A stretch of DNA of 15,725 bases from Actinomycetota bacterium (lineage in GTDB: Bacteria > Actinomycetota > Actinomycetes > Nanopelagicales > Nanopelagicaceae): the NCBI GenBank assembly GCA_009705675.1, contig WLSX01000006.1:1-15725 (forward strand), given 5' to 3'. Below are positions 1 to 8,904 of this stretch, in pieces. The translations under genes were made by a program, and so were the position numbers. The notes under the pieces are model-generated. The model was not told the DNA's origin. It did not search any database and worked only from the letters and a program-made list of their open reading frames with translations. Within the stretch, counting starts at the first letter, position 1. Every line of letters starts with the position of its first letter.

Positions 1-1380
1 AATCGGATCCCCAAGTGAACTTACATCCCCTGCCCCTAATGTAAGAATTAAATCTCCACTATTAGCCATACCTACTACATCTGATACCACCTGCAACATT
101 GAAGGTTCAAATTTAACTTGTTCAGAGTTCATTTGCCGAGCGATTAAAAGAGAGGAAACTCCTGAAATTGGTTTTTCACTTGCGGCATAGACTTCAAGTA
201 AATAAGTAAAGTCAGCGAGTTCAAGTGAGCTTGCGAATTGGTTAGCAAATGCTGCAGTTCTTGAGTATCTATGTGGCTGAAAAATTACAATGACACGGCC
301 AGTACCAGCTAAATTTCGTGCTGCTTTTAAAGTAACTGTTATTTCAGTTGGGTGATGCCCATAATCATCAATTACCTTAACTCCGCCTACTTCACCCTTT
401 AATTCAAACCTGCGCCGGGTGCCAGTAAAGGCTTTTAAGCCAGACAATAACTTCTCTTCCGAGCCCCCCATGGCAGTTGCGGCAGCAAAAGCCGCAAGTG
501 CATTTAACAAATTATGTTCACCAACCACTGCCAGGTTTAACTCTCCTACTTTTCGACCAGTCACAGTGATTATGGCTCGGGATGAATTTGGGGCTAGATT
601 AATTTGATCTATTCGCAAATCATTATTACTACCTTTGCCGTAAAGGTAAACCTTTAAATCACTTCGCTTTATTCGGGCAAGCAAAGTTTTAACGCCTGAA
701 TCATCGCCACATGCAACAAGAAAACCGCCTTCTTTTATCGAAGAAATAAAATCTTCAAATACGGCAAAAACTGCCTCTTCATCTGCAAAATGATCAACAT
801 GGTCTAGCTCAACATTTGTGATAATTGCACCGGTTGGCTTATAAGCTAAAAATGATCCATCTGATTCATCGGCCTCTGCTACAAATATAGAGCCACTGCC
901 ACTGTGAGCATTTATGCCAGCAGTATTTATAGTTCCGCCAATAGCAAAGGATGGATCAAGGCCAGCCGACTGCAGAGCAACAGTTAACATCGCAGTTGTT
1001 GTGGTCTTCCCATGTGTACCTGCAACAGCTACTGAGGTTGATTCAGACATAAGCCAGGCTAATGCCACCGCACGGGCTGCAATTGGCAAACCTTTTTTAT
1101 TGGCCTCAACCAGCTCTGGATTACTTTCAGTAATTGCGGATGAGACGATGACTAACTGAGCATCTTCAAGATTCCCTGCAGAATGGCCTACATAGATTTT
1201 TGCACCCAATGCTTTCAATGCTGTCAGCATTGCTGAGTCACTTTTATCAGAGCCAGATACTGAAAATCCCTTTGCCAACATAATTCGAGCAATACCGCTC
1301 ATACCGGCACCACCAACACCAATGAAATGAATCTTTAGTTTTGCTAGATCTGATAAATTATAATTTAATTCAGATGTCAT
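1..1380 (-). CDS. murC: UDP-N-acetylmuramate--L-alanine ligase MurC (3' end cut by window)
   Basis: Cytoplasmic ATP-dependent ligase that adds L-alanine to UDP-MurNAc, the first step of the stem peptide. The reading frame is open for 460 codons from ATG 1380 to the window edge with no stop. Visible motifs are the N-terminal Rossmann glycine loop HFIGVGGAGMSGIA (residues 18-31), the Mur-ligase P-loop GTHGKTTTT (121-129; the H in this loop is typical of MurC), AEADESDGSF and ELDHVDHF in the central domain, and DDYGHHPTE near residue 340, another MurC hallmark. The sequence reaches a GAGD-type C-terminal segment, so probably only a few residues are missing. The start overlaps the murG stop in an ATGA junction (1377-1380). 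It is the last gene of the operon inside the window; in other actinobacteria ftsQ and ftsZ usually follow, but that cannot be seen here. Confidence 0.97.
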   Translation of the reverse strand, partial: MTSELNYNLSDLAKLKIHFIGVGGAGMSGIARIMLAKGFSVSGSDKSDSAMLTALKALGAKIYVGHSAGNLEDAQLVIVSSAITESNPELVEANKKGLPIAARAVALAWLMSESTSVAVAGTHGKTTTTAMLTVALQSAGLDPSFAIGGTINTAGINAHSGSGSIFVAEADESDGSFLAYKPTGAIITNVELDHVDHFADEEAVFAVFEDFISSIKEGGFLVACGDDSGVKTLLARIKRSDLKVYLYGKGSNNDLRIDQINLAPNSSRAIITVTGRKVGELNLAVVGEHNLLNALAAFAAATAMGGSEEKLLSGLKAFTGTRRRFELKGEVGGVKVIDDYGHHPTEITVTLKAARNLAGTGRVIVIFQPHRYSRTAAFANQFASSLELADFTYLLEVYAASEKPISGVSSLLIARQMNSEQVKFEPSMLQVVSDVVGMANSGDLILTLGAGDVSSLGDPI

Positions 1381-2468
1381 TTGCTGCCATCAATAACTCT
1401 AATTATCTCAGATCCAATTACCTCACTGGCAGAAAACTGAGCTGCTGGAGTAGCCTGAAAATTCTTAGCCTTGCGCCAAATCTCATCCCAATTACTAATT
1501 AACCAATCTGCATTAAATTTATTGTCATCTACAACCTCTGCAGCTCCGGATGCTTGTAAATCTGAAGCATTTACCGCCTGCTCGCCATTACCGACTGGCA
1601 ATGGAATTAAAATTGCAAATTTTCCAACTGCTGCTAACTCAGCACAAGTCAAAGCACCACTTCTGGCAATAACTAAATCAACTGCGCGATATGCAGATGA
1701 CATATCCTCAATATATGGAAGTGGTAAATAATTCTCAGTTGATGTTGGAAGTGGATTATTACGGCCGACCGAGTGGACCACCTGGACTCCTCTGTCAGTA
1801 AATGCAGATAAAGATTGTAGAATGGCTTCATTGATATGCCTTGATCCTTGCGAGCCACCAAAAACTAATATGGTTGGTTTATCTTGCGATAATTTCCACT
1901 TTTCAATCTGTAATCTTTTTTTAGCATTTGACTCTTCTTTAGAAAGACTAGCTGCGGCAATAATCTCTGCCCGAATTGGCATGCCACTTAATTTTGCGCC
2001 TCGCCAACGTCCAATCTTCTGGCCTGCTCGACTAAATGCAATGAAAATTTGGGAGGCAAATGGTGCTCCTAACCGGTTTGCCCAACCTGGAACAGCATTT
2101 GCCTCATGAATAAATATTGGCTTACGAAGGATTGCTGCTGCTAAGTAAATTGGTGGACATGCATATCCCCCAAATCCAATTACAAGATCAACCTCTTTAC
2201 ATATTTTAATTGCCTGCCAGGTTGCAAAGAACATTTTTAATGGCCAAATAAAGGTTTCAGGTGTTAACTGCCGAGGCATTAAAACTTTTGGAATATGGAT
2301 TAAATCAAAACCTGCAATGGGTACTAGTTGGTTTTCTAACCCATTTTTTGTTCCGACAAACAAATACTCCCAATTAGGTTTTTCATTTCGCAGCCAACTT
2401 GCTACTGCTAGGGCAGGTTCAACATGGCCAGCAGTTCCACCGCCAGCAAATAATATTTTGGGAGTCAT
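1377..2468 (-). CDS. murG: UDP-GlcNAc:undecaprenyl-PP-MurNAc-pentapeptide GlcNAc transferase MurG
   Basis: Membrane-associated GT-B glycosyltransferase on the cytoplasmic face that converts lipid I to lipid II by adding GlcNAc. It has 363 residues, the usual size. The N-terminal glycine loop GGGTAGHV (residues 9-16) and the second one GGSQGS (204-209) are both present, as are HEANAVPGWANR (121-132), where the family has a conserved HEQN-like patch, and SGALTCAELAA (270-280), which carries the donor-binding glutamate. The ATG at 2468 overlaps the ftsW stop (ATGA, 2465-2468) and the stop overlaps the murC start in the same way. This argues for translational coupling across ftsW-murG-murC. No frameshift or missing motif was seen. 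Confidence 0.97.
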   Translation of the reverse strand: MTPKILFAGGGTAGHVEPALAVASWLRNEKPNWEYLFVGTKNGLENQLVPIAGFDLIHIPKVLMPRQLTPETFIWPLKMFFATWQAIKICKEVDLVIGFGGYACPPIYLAAAILRKPIFIHEANAVPGWANRLGAPFASQIFIAFSRAGQKIGRWRGAKLSGMPIRAEIIAAASLSKEESNAKKRLQIEKWKLSQDKPTILVFGGSQGSRHINEAILQSLSAFTDRGVQVVHSVGRNNPLPTSTENYLPLPYIEDMSSAYRAVDLVIARSGALTCAELAAVGKFAILIPLPVGNGEQAVNASDLQASGAAEVVDDNKFNADWLISNWDEIWRKAKNFQATPAAQFSASEVIGSEIIRVIDGSK

Positions 2469-3649
2469 CGGTTCAATTTTCTTATTCGACTTGCCTTAAT
2501 TCCCTCAGAAATCTCTGGTGTTCTCCGAGCAACACCTAGTACAAAGCCAACTGCGATCAGATTAGCCAACAACGAGGAGCCACCATAAGAGATAAATGGC
2601 AATGTCACACCAATAACCGGAATTACAGAGGTTACTGATCCAATATTTATAACAACTTGCGCAATCAACCAACAAGCGATACCGGCTGTTGCATACCTTG
2701 AGAAATCATCCTTTGTTTTAATAGCTACTCTTAAGATTGAATAAATTAATGCTGCATAAAGTGCAAGCACCAACAAGGTTCCGAGTAGTCCAAGCTCTTC
2801 ACCAATAACAGAGAATATAAAATCGGTATGGGCTTCAGCTAAATTTGCCCACTTTTGTTTACTTGCTCCTAATCCACTTCCCCATAAACCACCGCTTGCT
2901 AAACCCATAATGCTGTGTGCTGGCTGCCAGCCAGAGAATTTGTAGTATCGCTCATCAAAAGGATTAAATAAAGCTGCGAATCTACTCATTCGATAATCAC
3001 TACTTAAAATGAATCCACCACCCACAATTGCTCCTAAGGAAAGGAGAGCGAGAAAATTTTTAATTGGAGCACCTGATATAAATAAAATTCCACCGAAAAT
3101 TATTAATATCAAAAGAGCAGTACCAAGATCGCGCTCTAATAAAATCAATAATTCAATAACTACTAGCCCGGGTGCAATTAACAAAATTAGGTTCTTAGTT
3201 CCTGGTATTTGACCCAAAGTGCGTAATCTGAGCGCACACCATAAAATTAATCCAAGCTTTGCAAACTCCGATGGCTGTAATGTAAAGCCTGCAATTTCAA
3301 TCCAGTTTCGATTTCCATTTATATTTTTTCCTAAAAATGGCACAAACGGTAGTAATAAAATAACTATTGAAATACTTAGGGCATACCTTGCAATTTGTGG
3401 CCAAATTAGCCCTTTAACCCTAAATGCCCAAAAAGCGGCAGATGTACCTAGAATTAAGAAGAAGAATTGTTTAATAAATATCGAGTAGGTATTACCACTT
3501 TCCTGCAATGAGGTGACAGTTGATGAGGATAAAACCATCGTTAAACCAAGCGCACATAAAAATGCAGTGCTCCAAATAATCAAAAAGTAAGGTAACTCAG
3601 GCCTAGCAAGAATTCGAGAATACCTTCGTAATTTTAAATTATTACTCAT
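2465..3649 (-). CDS. ftsW: Septal peptidoglycan glycosyltransferase FtsW (SEDS family)
   Basis: Multi-pass SEDS protein that polymerises lipid II at the septum together with its partner transpeptidase FtsI, encoded upstream in the same operon. It has 394 residues with about ten hydrophobic segments. Family signatures are NRNWIEIAGFTLQPSEFAK (about 113-131) and the extracytoplasmic AEAHTDFIFSVIGEELG (271-287), which holds the conserved Asp276 corresponding to the essential acidic residue of the family. The C-terminal GVTLPFISYGGSS (347-359) is also present. FtsW rather than RodA or SpoVE is chosen because the gene sits between murD and murG, the canonical dcw position. Its ATG follows the murD stop by one base (TGA-A-ATG) and its stop overlaps the murG start. 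Confidence 0.95.
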   Translation of the reverse strand: MSNNLKLRRYSRILARPELPYFLIIWSTAFLCALGLTMVLSSSTVTSLQESGNTYSIFIKQFFFLILGTSAAFWAFRVKGLIWPQIARYALSISIVILLLPFVPFLGKNINGNRNWIEIAGFTLQPSEFAKLGLILWCALRLRTLGQIPGTKNLILLIAPGLVVIELLILLERDLGTALLILIIFGGILFISGAPIKNFLALLSLGAIVGGGFILSSDYRMSRFAALFNPFDERYYKFSGWQPAHSIMGLASGGLWGSGLGASKQKWANLAEAHTDFIFSVIGEELGLLGTLLVLALYAALIYSILRVAIKTKDDFSRYATAGIACWLIAQVVINIGSVTSVIPVIGVTLPFISYGGSSLLANLIAVGFVLGVARRTPEISEGIKASRIRKLNR

Positions 3650-3650
3650 T

Positions 3651-5000
3651 TCAGGCCTGCGCTTTCACTGCTTGCGCAAACAATTGACCGCGCTCTACAT
3701 ATGAATCAAATTGATCCATTGAGGCACAAGCTGGTGCCAGCAAAACCGTATCACCAGGCTTTGCTAATTTAATCGCATGCTTTACAACATCATTCATTAG
3801 TTGCTTTGAATCAGTAACTTGATCTACTCTAATAATTTCAATTTCAGGTGAGAATTTTGCAAAGGCATCTGCAATTAGTTCGCGATCTTGGCCAATTAGA
3901 ATCACAGATTTAATTCTTTTAACACATCTTGAGACTAGCTCATCCATACTGGCCCCTTTTGCTAGTCCACCAGCAATCCAGATAACTTGAAAATAAGATA
4001 GCAATGAAGCCGCAGCAGCATGCGGATTAGTTGCCTTCGAGTCGTCAATCCAGTTTATTTCATTCTTACTCAGTACTAATTCCATTCGATGATGGTCAGG
4101 TGAGAAGTTACGCAGCCCAAGTTTGATAGCTTCATATTTGATGCCAATAGAGAGTACTAAAGCTGATGCTGCCAGCGCATTTAAAACATTATGAGGTGCG
4201 GTTGGAGTTATATCGACTAACTCAGCGATTTCATTTGCTTGGGATGGTGTTGGAGAAAAAGTACGATCAATCAATAGATTTTCAACCAAACCTAGTTCAT
4301 TTGGATTAGGAGTATCGAGTGAAAACCAGATAACAGTTTCTTTGCCTACTCGCTTCACTAGTTCCGGATCAGATTTATTAATGAATGCCTTATCTGCTTG
4401 CTTCAATAACTTAAGTTTTGCCGCAGCATAATCCTCAAAACTTCCGTGCCAATCAATATGGTCTTCAGCAATATTTAAAATAGCGACAGATTGGTATTTA
4501 GGTAATTCACTCCACTGAATTTGAAATGAAGAAAGCTCAATTGCAAGATATTCAAATGGTTTATCAGCGCATACAGAAGCAATTACTGTTTGGCCAACGT
4601 TGCCACATGCAACCCCATTGACCTTTGCAGCCTTAAAAATAGATTCAACCATCTTTATTGTGGTCGTCTTACCATTTGTGCCAGTAAGTGCAATCCATTT
4701 TTGGTTTGGAGCTAAAACCTGCTTTACCTGCCAAGCAAAATCGATTTCACCAATTATCTCAGTACCTGCCTTTTTAAGATTTAATATGGCTGGATGATCC
4801 ATTTTCCAACCCGGTGAGACAATCGCTAAATCAATGTCATTTGGCAATTCACTTAGTACATCACTTTTTCCAGTTACTTTTTCATCAAATATCTTCGATA
4901 ATGCGCCAAACTTAAGAAGTGCTTCATGAACTGCCATGCCGGTAACGCCAGCACCGATTACCAGACAATTTTTTCCAGATAGTTCGGTGACAAAACTCAT
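3651..5000 (-). CDS. murD: UDP-N-acetylmuramoyl-L-alanine--D-glutamate ligase MurD
   Basis: Cytoplasmic ligase adding D-glutamate to UDP-MurNAc-L-Ala. Motifs, numbered from the longer frame that begins at ATG 5024: NAD-like glycine loop CLVIGAGVTGMA (20-31), P-loop GTNGKTTT (115-122), ELSSFQ (164-169), NIAEDHIDWHG (184-194), the candidate carbamylated lysine in AAAKLKLL (Lys203), and HHRMEL before the C-terminal domain. I prefer ATG 5000, which gives 449 residues beginning MSFVTELSGKN and follows the mraY stop by a single base (TAA-A-ATG), the same layout as murD-ftsW. The alternative ATG 5024 adds eight residues and overlaps mraY by 23 bases. Neither start has a clear Shine-Dalgarno sequence, so coupling to mraY translation is likely. 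Confidence 0.95.
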   Translation of the reverse strand: MSFVTELSGKNCLVIGAGVTGMAVHEALLKFGALSKIFDEKVTGKSDVLSELPNDIDLAIVSPGWKMDHPAILNLKKAGTEIIGEIDFAWQVKQVLAPNQKWIALTGTNGKTTTIKMVESIFKAAKVNGVACGNVGQTVIASVCADKPFEYLAIELSSFQIQWSELPKYQSVAILNIAEDHIDWHGSFEDYAAAKLKLLKQADKAFINKSDPELVKRVGKETVIWFSLDTPNPNELGLVENLLIDRTFSPTPSQANEIAELVDITPTAPHNVLNALAASALVLSIGIKYEAIKLGLRNFSPDHHRMELVLSKNEINWIDDSKATNPHAAAASLLSYFQVIWIAGGLAKGASMDELVSRCVKRIKSVILIGQDRELIADAFAKFSPEIEIIRVDQVTDSKQLMNDVVKHAIKLAKPGDTVLLAPACASMDQFDSYVERGQLFAQAVKAQA

Positions 5001-5001
5001 T

Positions 5002-6060
5002 TTAGGAGACAACCCATTGGGCATAGAAGAGACCTAAGCCCGCTGCTACTCCGAGGCTTGCAATAATCCAGAATCTAATAACAATTGTTACTTCACCCCA
5101 ACCTAGCAATTCAAAGTGATGTTGAAGTGGCGCCATTTTAAATACCCGTTTACCACCAGAAATTTTAAAGTAAACAACTTGAATAATTACTGATGATGTT
5201 ATTAGAACAAAAATAAATCCAAGTACAACAAGTAGAAGTTGTGTTCTAAGCGTAATTGCTAATCCAGCAAGTGCTCCACCGAGTGCTAGCGAACCAACGT
5301 CTCCCATAAATATTTTTGCTGGAGAAGCATTCCACCAAAGAAATCCGCCACATGCGCCAGCTAAGGCAGCGGCTAATACTGCAAGGTCAAGTGGATCTCT
5401 TACTGCATAACACTTAAGTCCAGGTGCAACAGCGCAACTTTGTCCAAACTCCCATACACCAATCAAAATAAATGATGTAAAGACCATGACTGCTGCTCCA
5501 GTTGCTAGTCCATCTAATCCATCAGTTAAATTCACGCCATTACTTGTGCCCAGAACCATCAGAATGACCCAAATTATTACTGCAACAAGTGCTAATTTTA
5601 TTGAAGTGTCTCGCACCATCGAAAGATTGGTAGAGATAGGTGTCAACCCAGCGCTATCTGGAAACTTCAAACCAGCAAATGCAAACCCACCAGCTACAAA
5701 TGCTTGTCCAACCAATTTCTGCTTGGCATTTAACCCCAGAGATTTTTGACGTGAAACCTTAAGCCAATCGTCGATAAAACCAACAAAACCTAATCCGATA
5801 ATTAATCCAATGACTAATAGCGCAGAAGTTGTTGGTGTAACAGAGGTGACCAGGTGGCTAATAAAGTATCCAGTTATTGACGCAGTAATTAAAACAATTC
5901 CACCCATTGTTGGTGTTCCGCGCTTTACCTGATGAGTAGTTGGTCCATCATCTCTTATTATTTGGCCGTAACTCTTCTTAGTTAAAAACCGAATTAGAGC
6001 TGGCGTAGCAAAAAATGCAAAAATAGCAGATACAGCACCCGAAACTAATATTCCCTTCAC
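5002..6060 (-). CDS. mraY: Phospho-N-acetylmuramoyl-pentapeptide transferase MraY
   Basis: Polytopic inner-membrane enzyme that transfers phospho-MurNAc-pentapeptide to undecaprenyl phosphate, making lipid I. About ten hydrophobic segments are present. Motifs in 352-residue numbering: RDDGPTTH and KRGTPTMGG (36-54), the Mg-binding DD pair in GFIDDWLK (97-98), NLTDGLDG (177-184), FMGDVGS (251-257) and HHFE (314-317). The start chosen is GTG 6060: a GGGGGAG ribosome binding site lies four bases upstream, the codon overlaps the murF stop as GTGA, and the resulting N-terminus (M-K-G-I-L-V-S-G-A) matches the short MraY N-terminus seen in actinobacteria. An in-frame ATG at 6078 would add six residues (MEWGSS) encoded inside murF and has no such site. 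Confidence 0.96.
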   Translation of the reverse strand: MKGILVSGAVSAIFAFFATPALIRFLTKKSYGQIIRDDGPTTHQVKRGTPTMGGIVLITASITGYFISHLVTSVTPTTSALLVIGLIIGLGFVGFIDDWLKVSRQKSLGLNAKQKLVGQAFVAGGFAFAGLKFPDSAGLTPISTNLSMVRDTSIKLALVAVIIWVILMVLGTSNGVNLTDGLDGLATGAAVMVFTSFILIGVWEFGQSCAVAPGLKCYAVRDPLDLAVLAAALAGACGGFLWWNASPAKIFMGDVGSLALGGALAGLAITLRTQLLLVVLGFIFVLITSSVIIQVVYFKISGGKRVFKMAPLQHHFELLGWGEVTIVIRFWIIASLGVAAGLGLFYAQWVVS

Positions 6061-7436
6061 GCTGCTCCCCCACTCCATTTATTTCTGAGTAAATTAGCTA
6101 AATCTTCAAATTTCTCTGATCTAGATGCTTTGAGCAAAACCACATCACCGGCAGAAAAGTTATTGACTAACTCTAAAACAGTATCTGCATTTGCACAGTT
6201 ATGTATGAGCAAATGTTTCTCAGAATTCTCACTATCTTCACATTTATACAGCCCGGTCGACACGGTAACTAGATGATCGACCCCAATCTCCTGGCAATAT
6301 TTCACAACCTCTTGATGGCCGGCTTGTTCTGCATCCCCAAGCTCATGCATCTTCCCAAGTACCGCCCATGATGCGCCACCACTTTCCTGGCTTAGCAACA
6401 CTAATGTTTTAATTGCTGCCTTCATGCTCTCTGGATTGGCGTTGTAGTAATCATTAATTATCTTTAATCCATCTAACTCTTCAACCTGCATTCGCCACTT
6501 ACTACCCAAAGTTGAAGTAATTAACCCAGTAGCAATTTGCTCATTACTTATGCCAAGTGCAACCGCAGCTGCTGCAGCACCTAGTGCATTAGGAATTTGG
6601 TGCTCTCCTAGTAACTGTAAGGAGACTGGATTCCTACCACTTGGTGTTACTAAGTCAAAGTGTGCATATCCACCATGCATTTCAATATCAGCAGCTCTTA
6701 CCGTTTGACCATCGCCGAAAATAATCTTTTTTAACGGAAGGTTATCTGCCATCTTTGGTGTGAATTTATCGTAACTTCCCAATACTGCAACTGCATTTGC
6801 TGGCAGACCAGAGATTAACTCTGCCTTAGTTTTTGCTAGTGCCTCAACTGAACCAAACTCGCCAAGATGCGCCCGACCGACAACTAAAACAACGCCAACA
6901 TCCGGGGCAGCAACTTTTGTTAATTTGGCTATATCTCCAACATGCCTTGCGCCCATTTCAACAATGCAATATTTACTTTGTTCATTGCAACGAAGAATTG
7001 TAAGTGGAACGCCAATATCGGTATTAAAATTTTCTTCAGTTGCCACGGTATTTCCGGCTATTTGTAATATAGAGTTTAAAAACTCTTTTGTAGTAGTTTT
7101 GCCTTGCGAACCAGTTATCCCAACTAACTTCATCCCAGTTAACTTGCTTCTCACATAAGCGGTAAGGGTTAAAAGTGCTTGGCCAACATCTTCAACCTGG
7201 ATGGATGGTGCATCTACCGGCTTAGAAACTAACGCAAAGGTTGCACCAGATTTCATTGCTGAATTAACAAAATCATGGCCATCAACATGATCGCCCTTAA
7301 AGGCAGTAAAGAATGTTCCCTTAATTGCTTTATTTGAATTAATTACAGGAATTTCATTTAATATTGTTTCCTCTGATAGTAAATGAAGTTTTCCAGATAC
7401 AACCTTTGCAAACTCAGCGGCTGATATTTTTATCAT
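6057..7436 (-). CDS. murF: UDP-MurNAc-tripeptide--D-alanyl-D-alanine ligase MurF
   Basis: Cytoplasmic ligase completing the pentapeptide by adding D-Ala-D-Ala. It has 459 residues. The P-loop is GSQGKTTTK (109-117), with Q where many relatives have N or S. The MurF-diagnostic NDYYNANPESM lies at 328-338, and GEFGSVEALAKTKAEL (193-208) covers the conserved lysine region. The C-terminal KASRSEKFEDL segment matches the family's end. It starts at ATG 7436, sharing one base with the murE stop (TAATG), and ends overlapping the mraY GTG start. Nothing suggests truncation. Confidence 0.96.
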   Translation of the reverse strand: MIKISAAEFAKVVSGKLHLLSEETILNEIPVINSNKAIKGTFFTAFKGDHVDGHDFVNSAMKSGATFALVSKPVDAPSIQVEDVGQALLTLTAYVRSKLTGMKLVGITGSQGKTTTKEFLNSILQIAGNTVATEENFNTDIGVPLTILRCNEQSKYCIVEMGARHVGDIAKLTKVAAPDVGVVLVVGRAHLGEFGSVEALAKTKAELISGLPANAVAVLGSYDKFTPKMADNLPLKKIIFGDGQTVRAADIEMHGGYAHFDLVTPSGRNPVSLQLLGEHQIPNALGAAAAAVALGISNEQIATGLITSTLGSKWRMQVEELDGLKIINDYYNANPESMKAAIKTLVLLSQESGGASWAVLGKMHELGDAEQAGHQEVVKYCQEIGVDHLVTVSTGLYKCEDSENSEKHLLIHNCANADTVLELVNNFSAGDVVLLKASRSEKFEDLANLLRNKWSGGAA

Positions 7437-8902
7437 TATTTAATCACCTGCTTGATTGAATTTGCTAGCTCAATTCGATCATCAAATGGTGTTATAACAC
7501 CGCTAATCTCTTGCCCACTTTCATGCCCTTTGCCCATAAGTAATATGCAATCTCCGGGTTTTGCACTTTTCGCTGCGAAATTAATTGCATCTTTTCGATC
7601 AGTTAAAACAAACCCTTTTTCTGCCATCTTTATGCCATCTGTCATATCTTTAAGAATTGCTTCAGCTTTCTCACTGCGCGGGTTATCACTGGTAAAAATT
7701 GCTATATCACTTCCATTAAACAACGCCTGGCCCATAGGTAAACGTTTGCTTTTATCTCTATCGCCGCCGCAACCTAAAATACCAATTACTCGCCCAGAGG
7801 TAAACGAGCGAACACTCTTCAAAACTCTGCTTACCGCATCTGGAGTGTGGGCATAATCAACCACAGCTGCAAATGATTGACCGGCTGAGATTATTTCTAG
7901 TCTGCCTGGCACACTTTTTAACTTACTAATTGAATTAGTGATTTGAGCATTTGTTAAGCCACAAATACTTACACAAGCGATCGCCAATAAAAGATTATCT
8001 AAGTTGTGTTCACCAATTAAAGGGAAAATTCCACTTATAAACTGGCCACTCTTGTCAGATATCTCAACTTTATACCCATCACTTAGAGGTTCAATTTTGC
8101 TGAAATACCAATCAGCGCTCTTATCACTTCGAGAGACTGTCTTGTTGGTCAAGTTACTCGTGTTATAAAGCTTTTGCCCGTACTGGTCATCAATATTTAT
8201 TACGGCATTTTGTGCATACTCTGAGGTAAAAAGTTTTGCTTTTGCATTGAAATATTCATCCATACTCTTGTGGTAATCCAAATGATCTTGAGTTAGATTA
8301 CTAAATGCCACTACCTTGTACTTGGCACTATTAACTCGAGCTTGATCAATTGCGATGCTACTTACCTCCATGGCTAGGTGAGTACTACCTCGCTCGACCA
8401 TCACTGCTGCAAGAGCTTGCAATTCATCCGCCTCAGGCGTAGTTCGGACTCCAGCAATCTTTTCTTTACCAATTTCAACACCAAGTGTTCCAATTAATCC
8501 AGATTTAATATCGTTGAGTTCCCATAATTGTTTAACTAAATTACTGGTGGTTGTTTTCCCATTGGTACCGGTTATTCCTACAGCTACTAAATTGCTAAAA
8601 GGCTTGCTGTATACCCAAGATGAAATAGTGCCAACTAAGTTTCTTGGCGATGGATCGACAAAGGACGGGATTGAACAATCAATTTTTCTATCACTTAAAA
8701 CGGCAACTGCGCCGTTAGAAATTGCTTGGTCTAAGAAATTAATACCATGCGTTTTTGCTCCTGGTAATGCTATAAATAAATCACCACTTTTTACCTCAGA
8801 GGCATTAATTGAAACTCCAGTAATTACAACATCGGAATTAAATAGATTTGGATCAAAGCTTGATAATGCCTTTGCGCCTACATTTACTGGTCTAAGGCTC
8901 AT
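7436..8902 (-). CDS. murE: UDP-MurNAc-L-Ala-D-Glu--meso-diaminopimelate ligase MurE
   Basis: Cytoplasmic ligase adding the third residue of the stem peptide. It has 488 residues. Motifs: P-loop GITGTNGKTTTS (109-120), TTPEADELQ (154-162), TQDHLDYH (204-211), the probable carbamylated lysine in NAKAKLF (Lys221), DYAHTPDAV (349-357), GCGGDRDKSKRP-like (377-388) and DNPR (406-409). In known MurE enzymes DNPR contacts the distal amino acid and distinguishes meso-DAP-adding from L-Lys-adding forms, so meso-DAP is the inferred substrate. ATG 8902 lies two bases after the ftsI stop, and a GGGG stretch in the end of ftsI may serve as ribosome binding site. The stop shares a base with the murF start. 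Confidence 0.96.
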   Translation of the reverse strand: MSLRPVNVGAKALSSFDPNLFNSDVVITGVSINASEVKSGDLFIALPGAKTHGINFLDQAISNGAVAVLSDRKIDCSIPSFVDPSPRNLVGTISSWVYSKPFSNLVAVGITGTNGKTTTSNLVKQLWELNDIKSGLIGTLGVEIGKEKIAGVRTTPEADELQALAAVMVERGSTHLAMEVSSIAIDQARVNSAKYKVVAFSNLTQDHLDYHKSMDEYFNAKAKLFTSEYAQNAVINIDDQYGQKLYNTSNLTNKTVSRSDKSADWYFSKIEPLSDGYKVEISDKSGQFISGIFPLIGEHNLDNLLLAIACVSICGLTNAQITNSISKLKSVPGRLEIISAGQSFAAVVDYAHTPDAVSRVLKSVRSFTSGRVIGILGCGGDRDKSKRLPMGQALFNGSDIAIFTSDNPRSEKAEAILKDMTDGIKMAEKGFVLTDRKDAINFAAKSAKPGDCILLMGKGHESGQEISGVITPFDDRIELANSIKQVIK

Positions 8903-8904
8903 GC

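Noticed and set aside
1..1380. Plus-strand frames at 419-607 and 914-1159 as genes
   Set aside because: They lie opposite an intact murC reading frame with all its motifs; their translations show no family resemblance and no ribosome binding sites.
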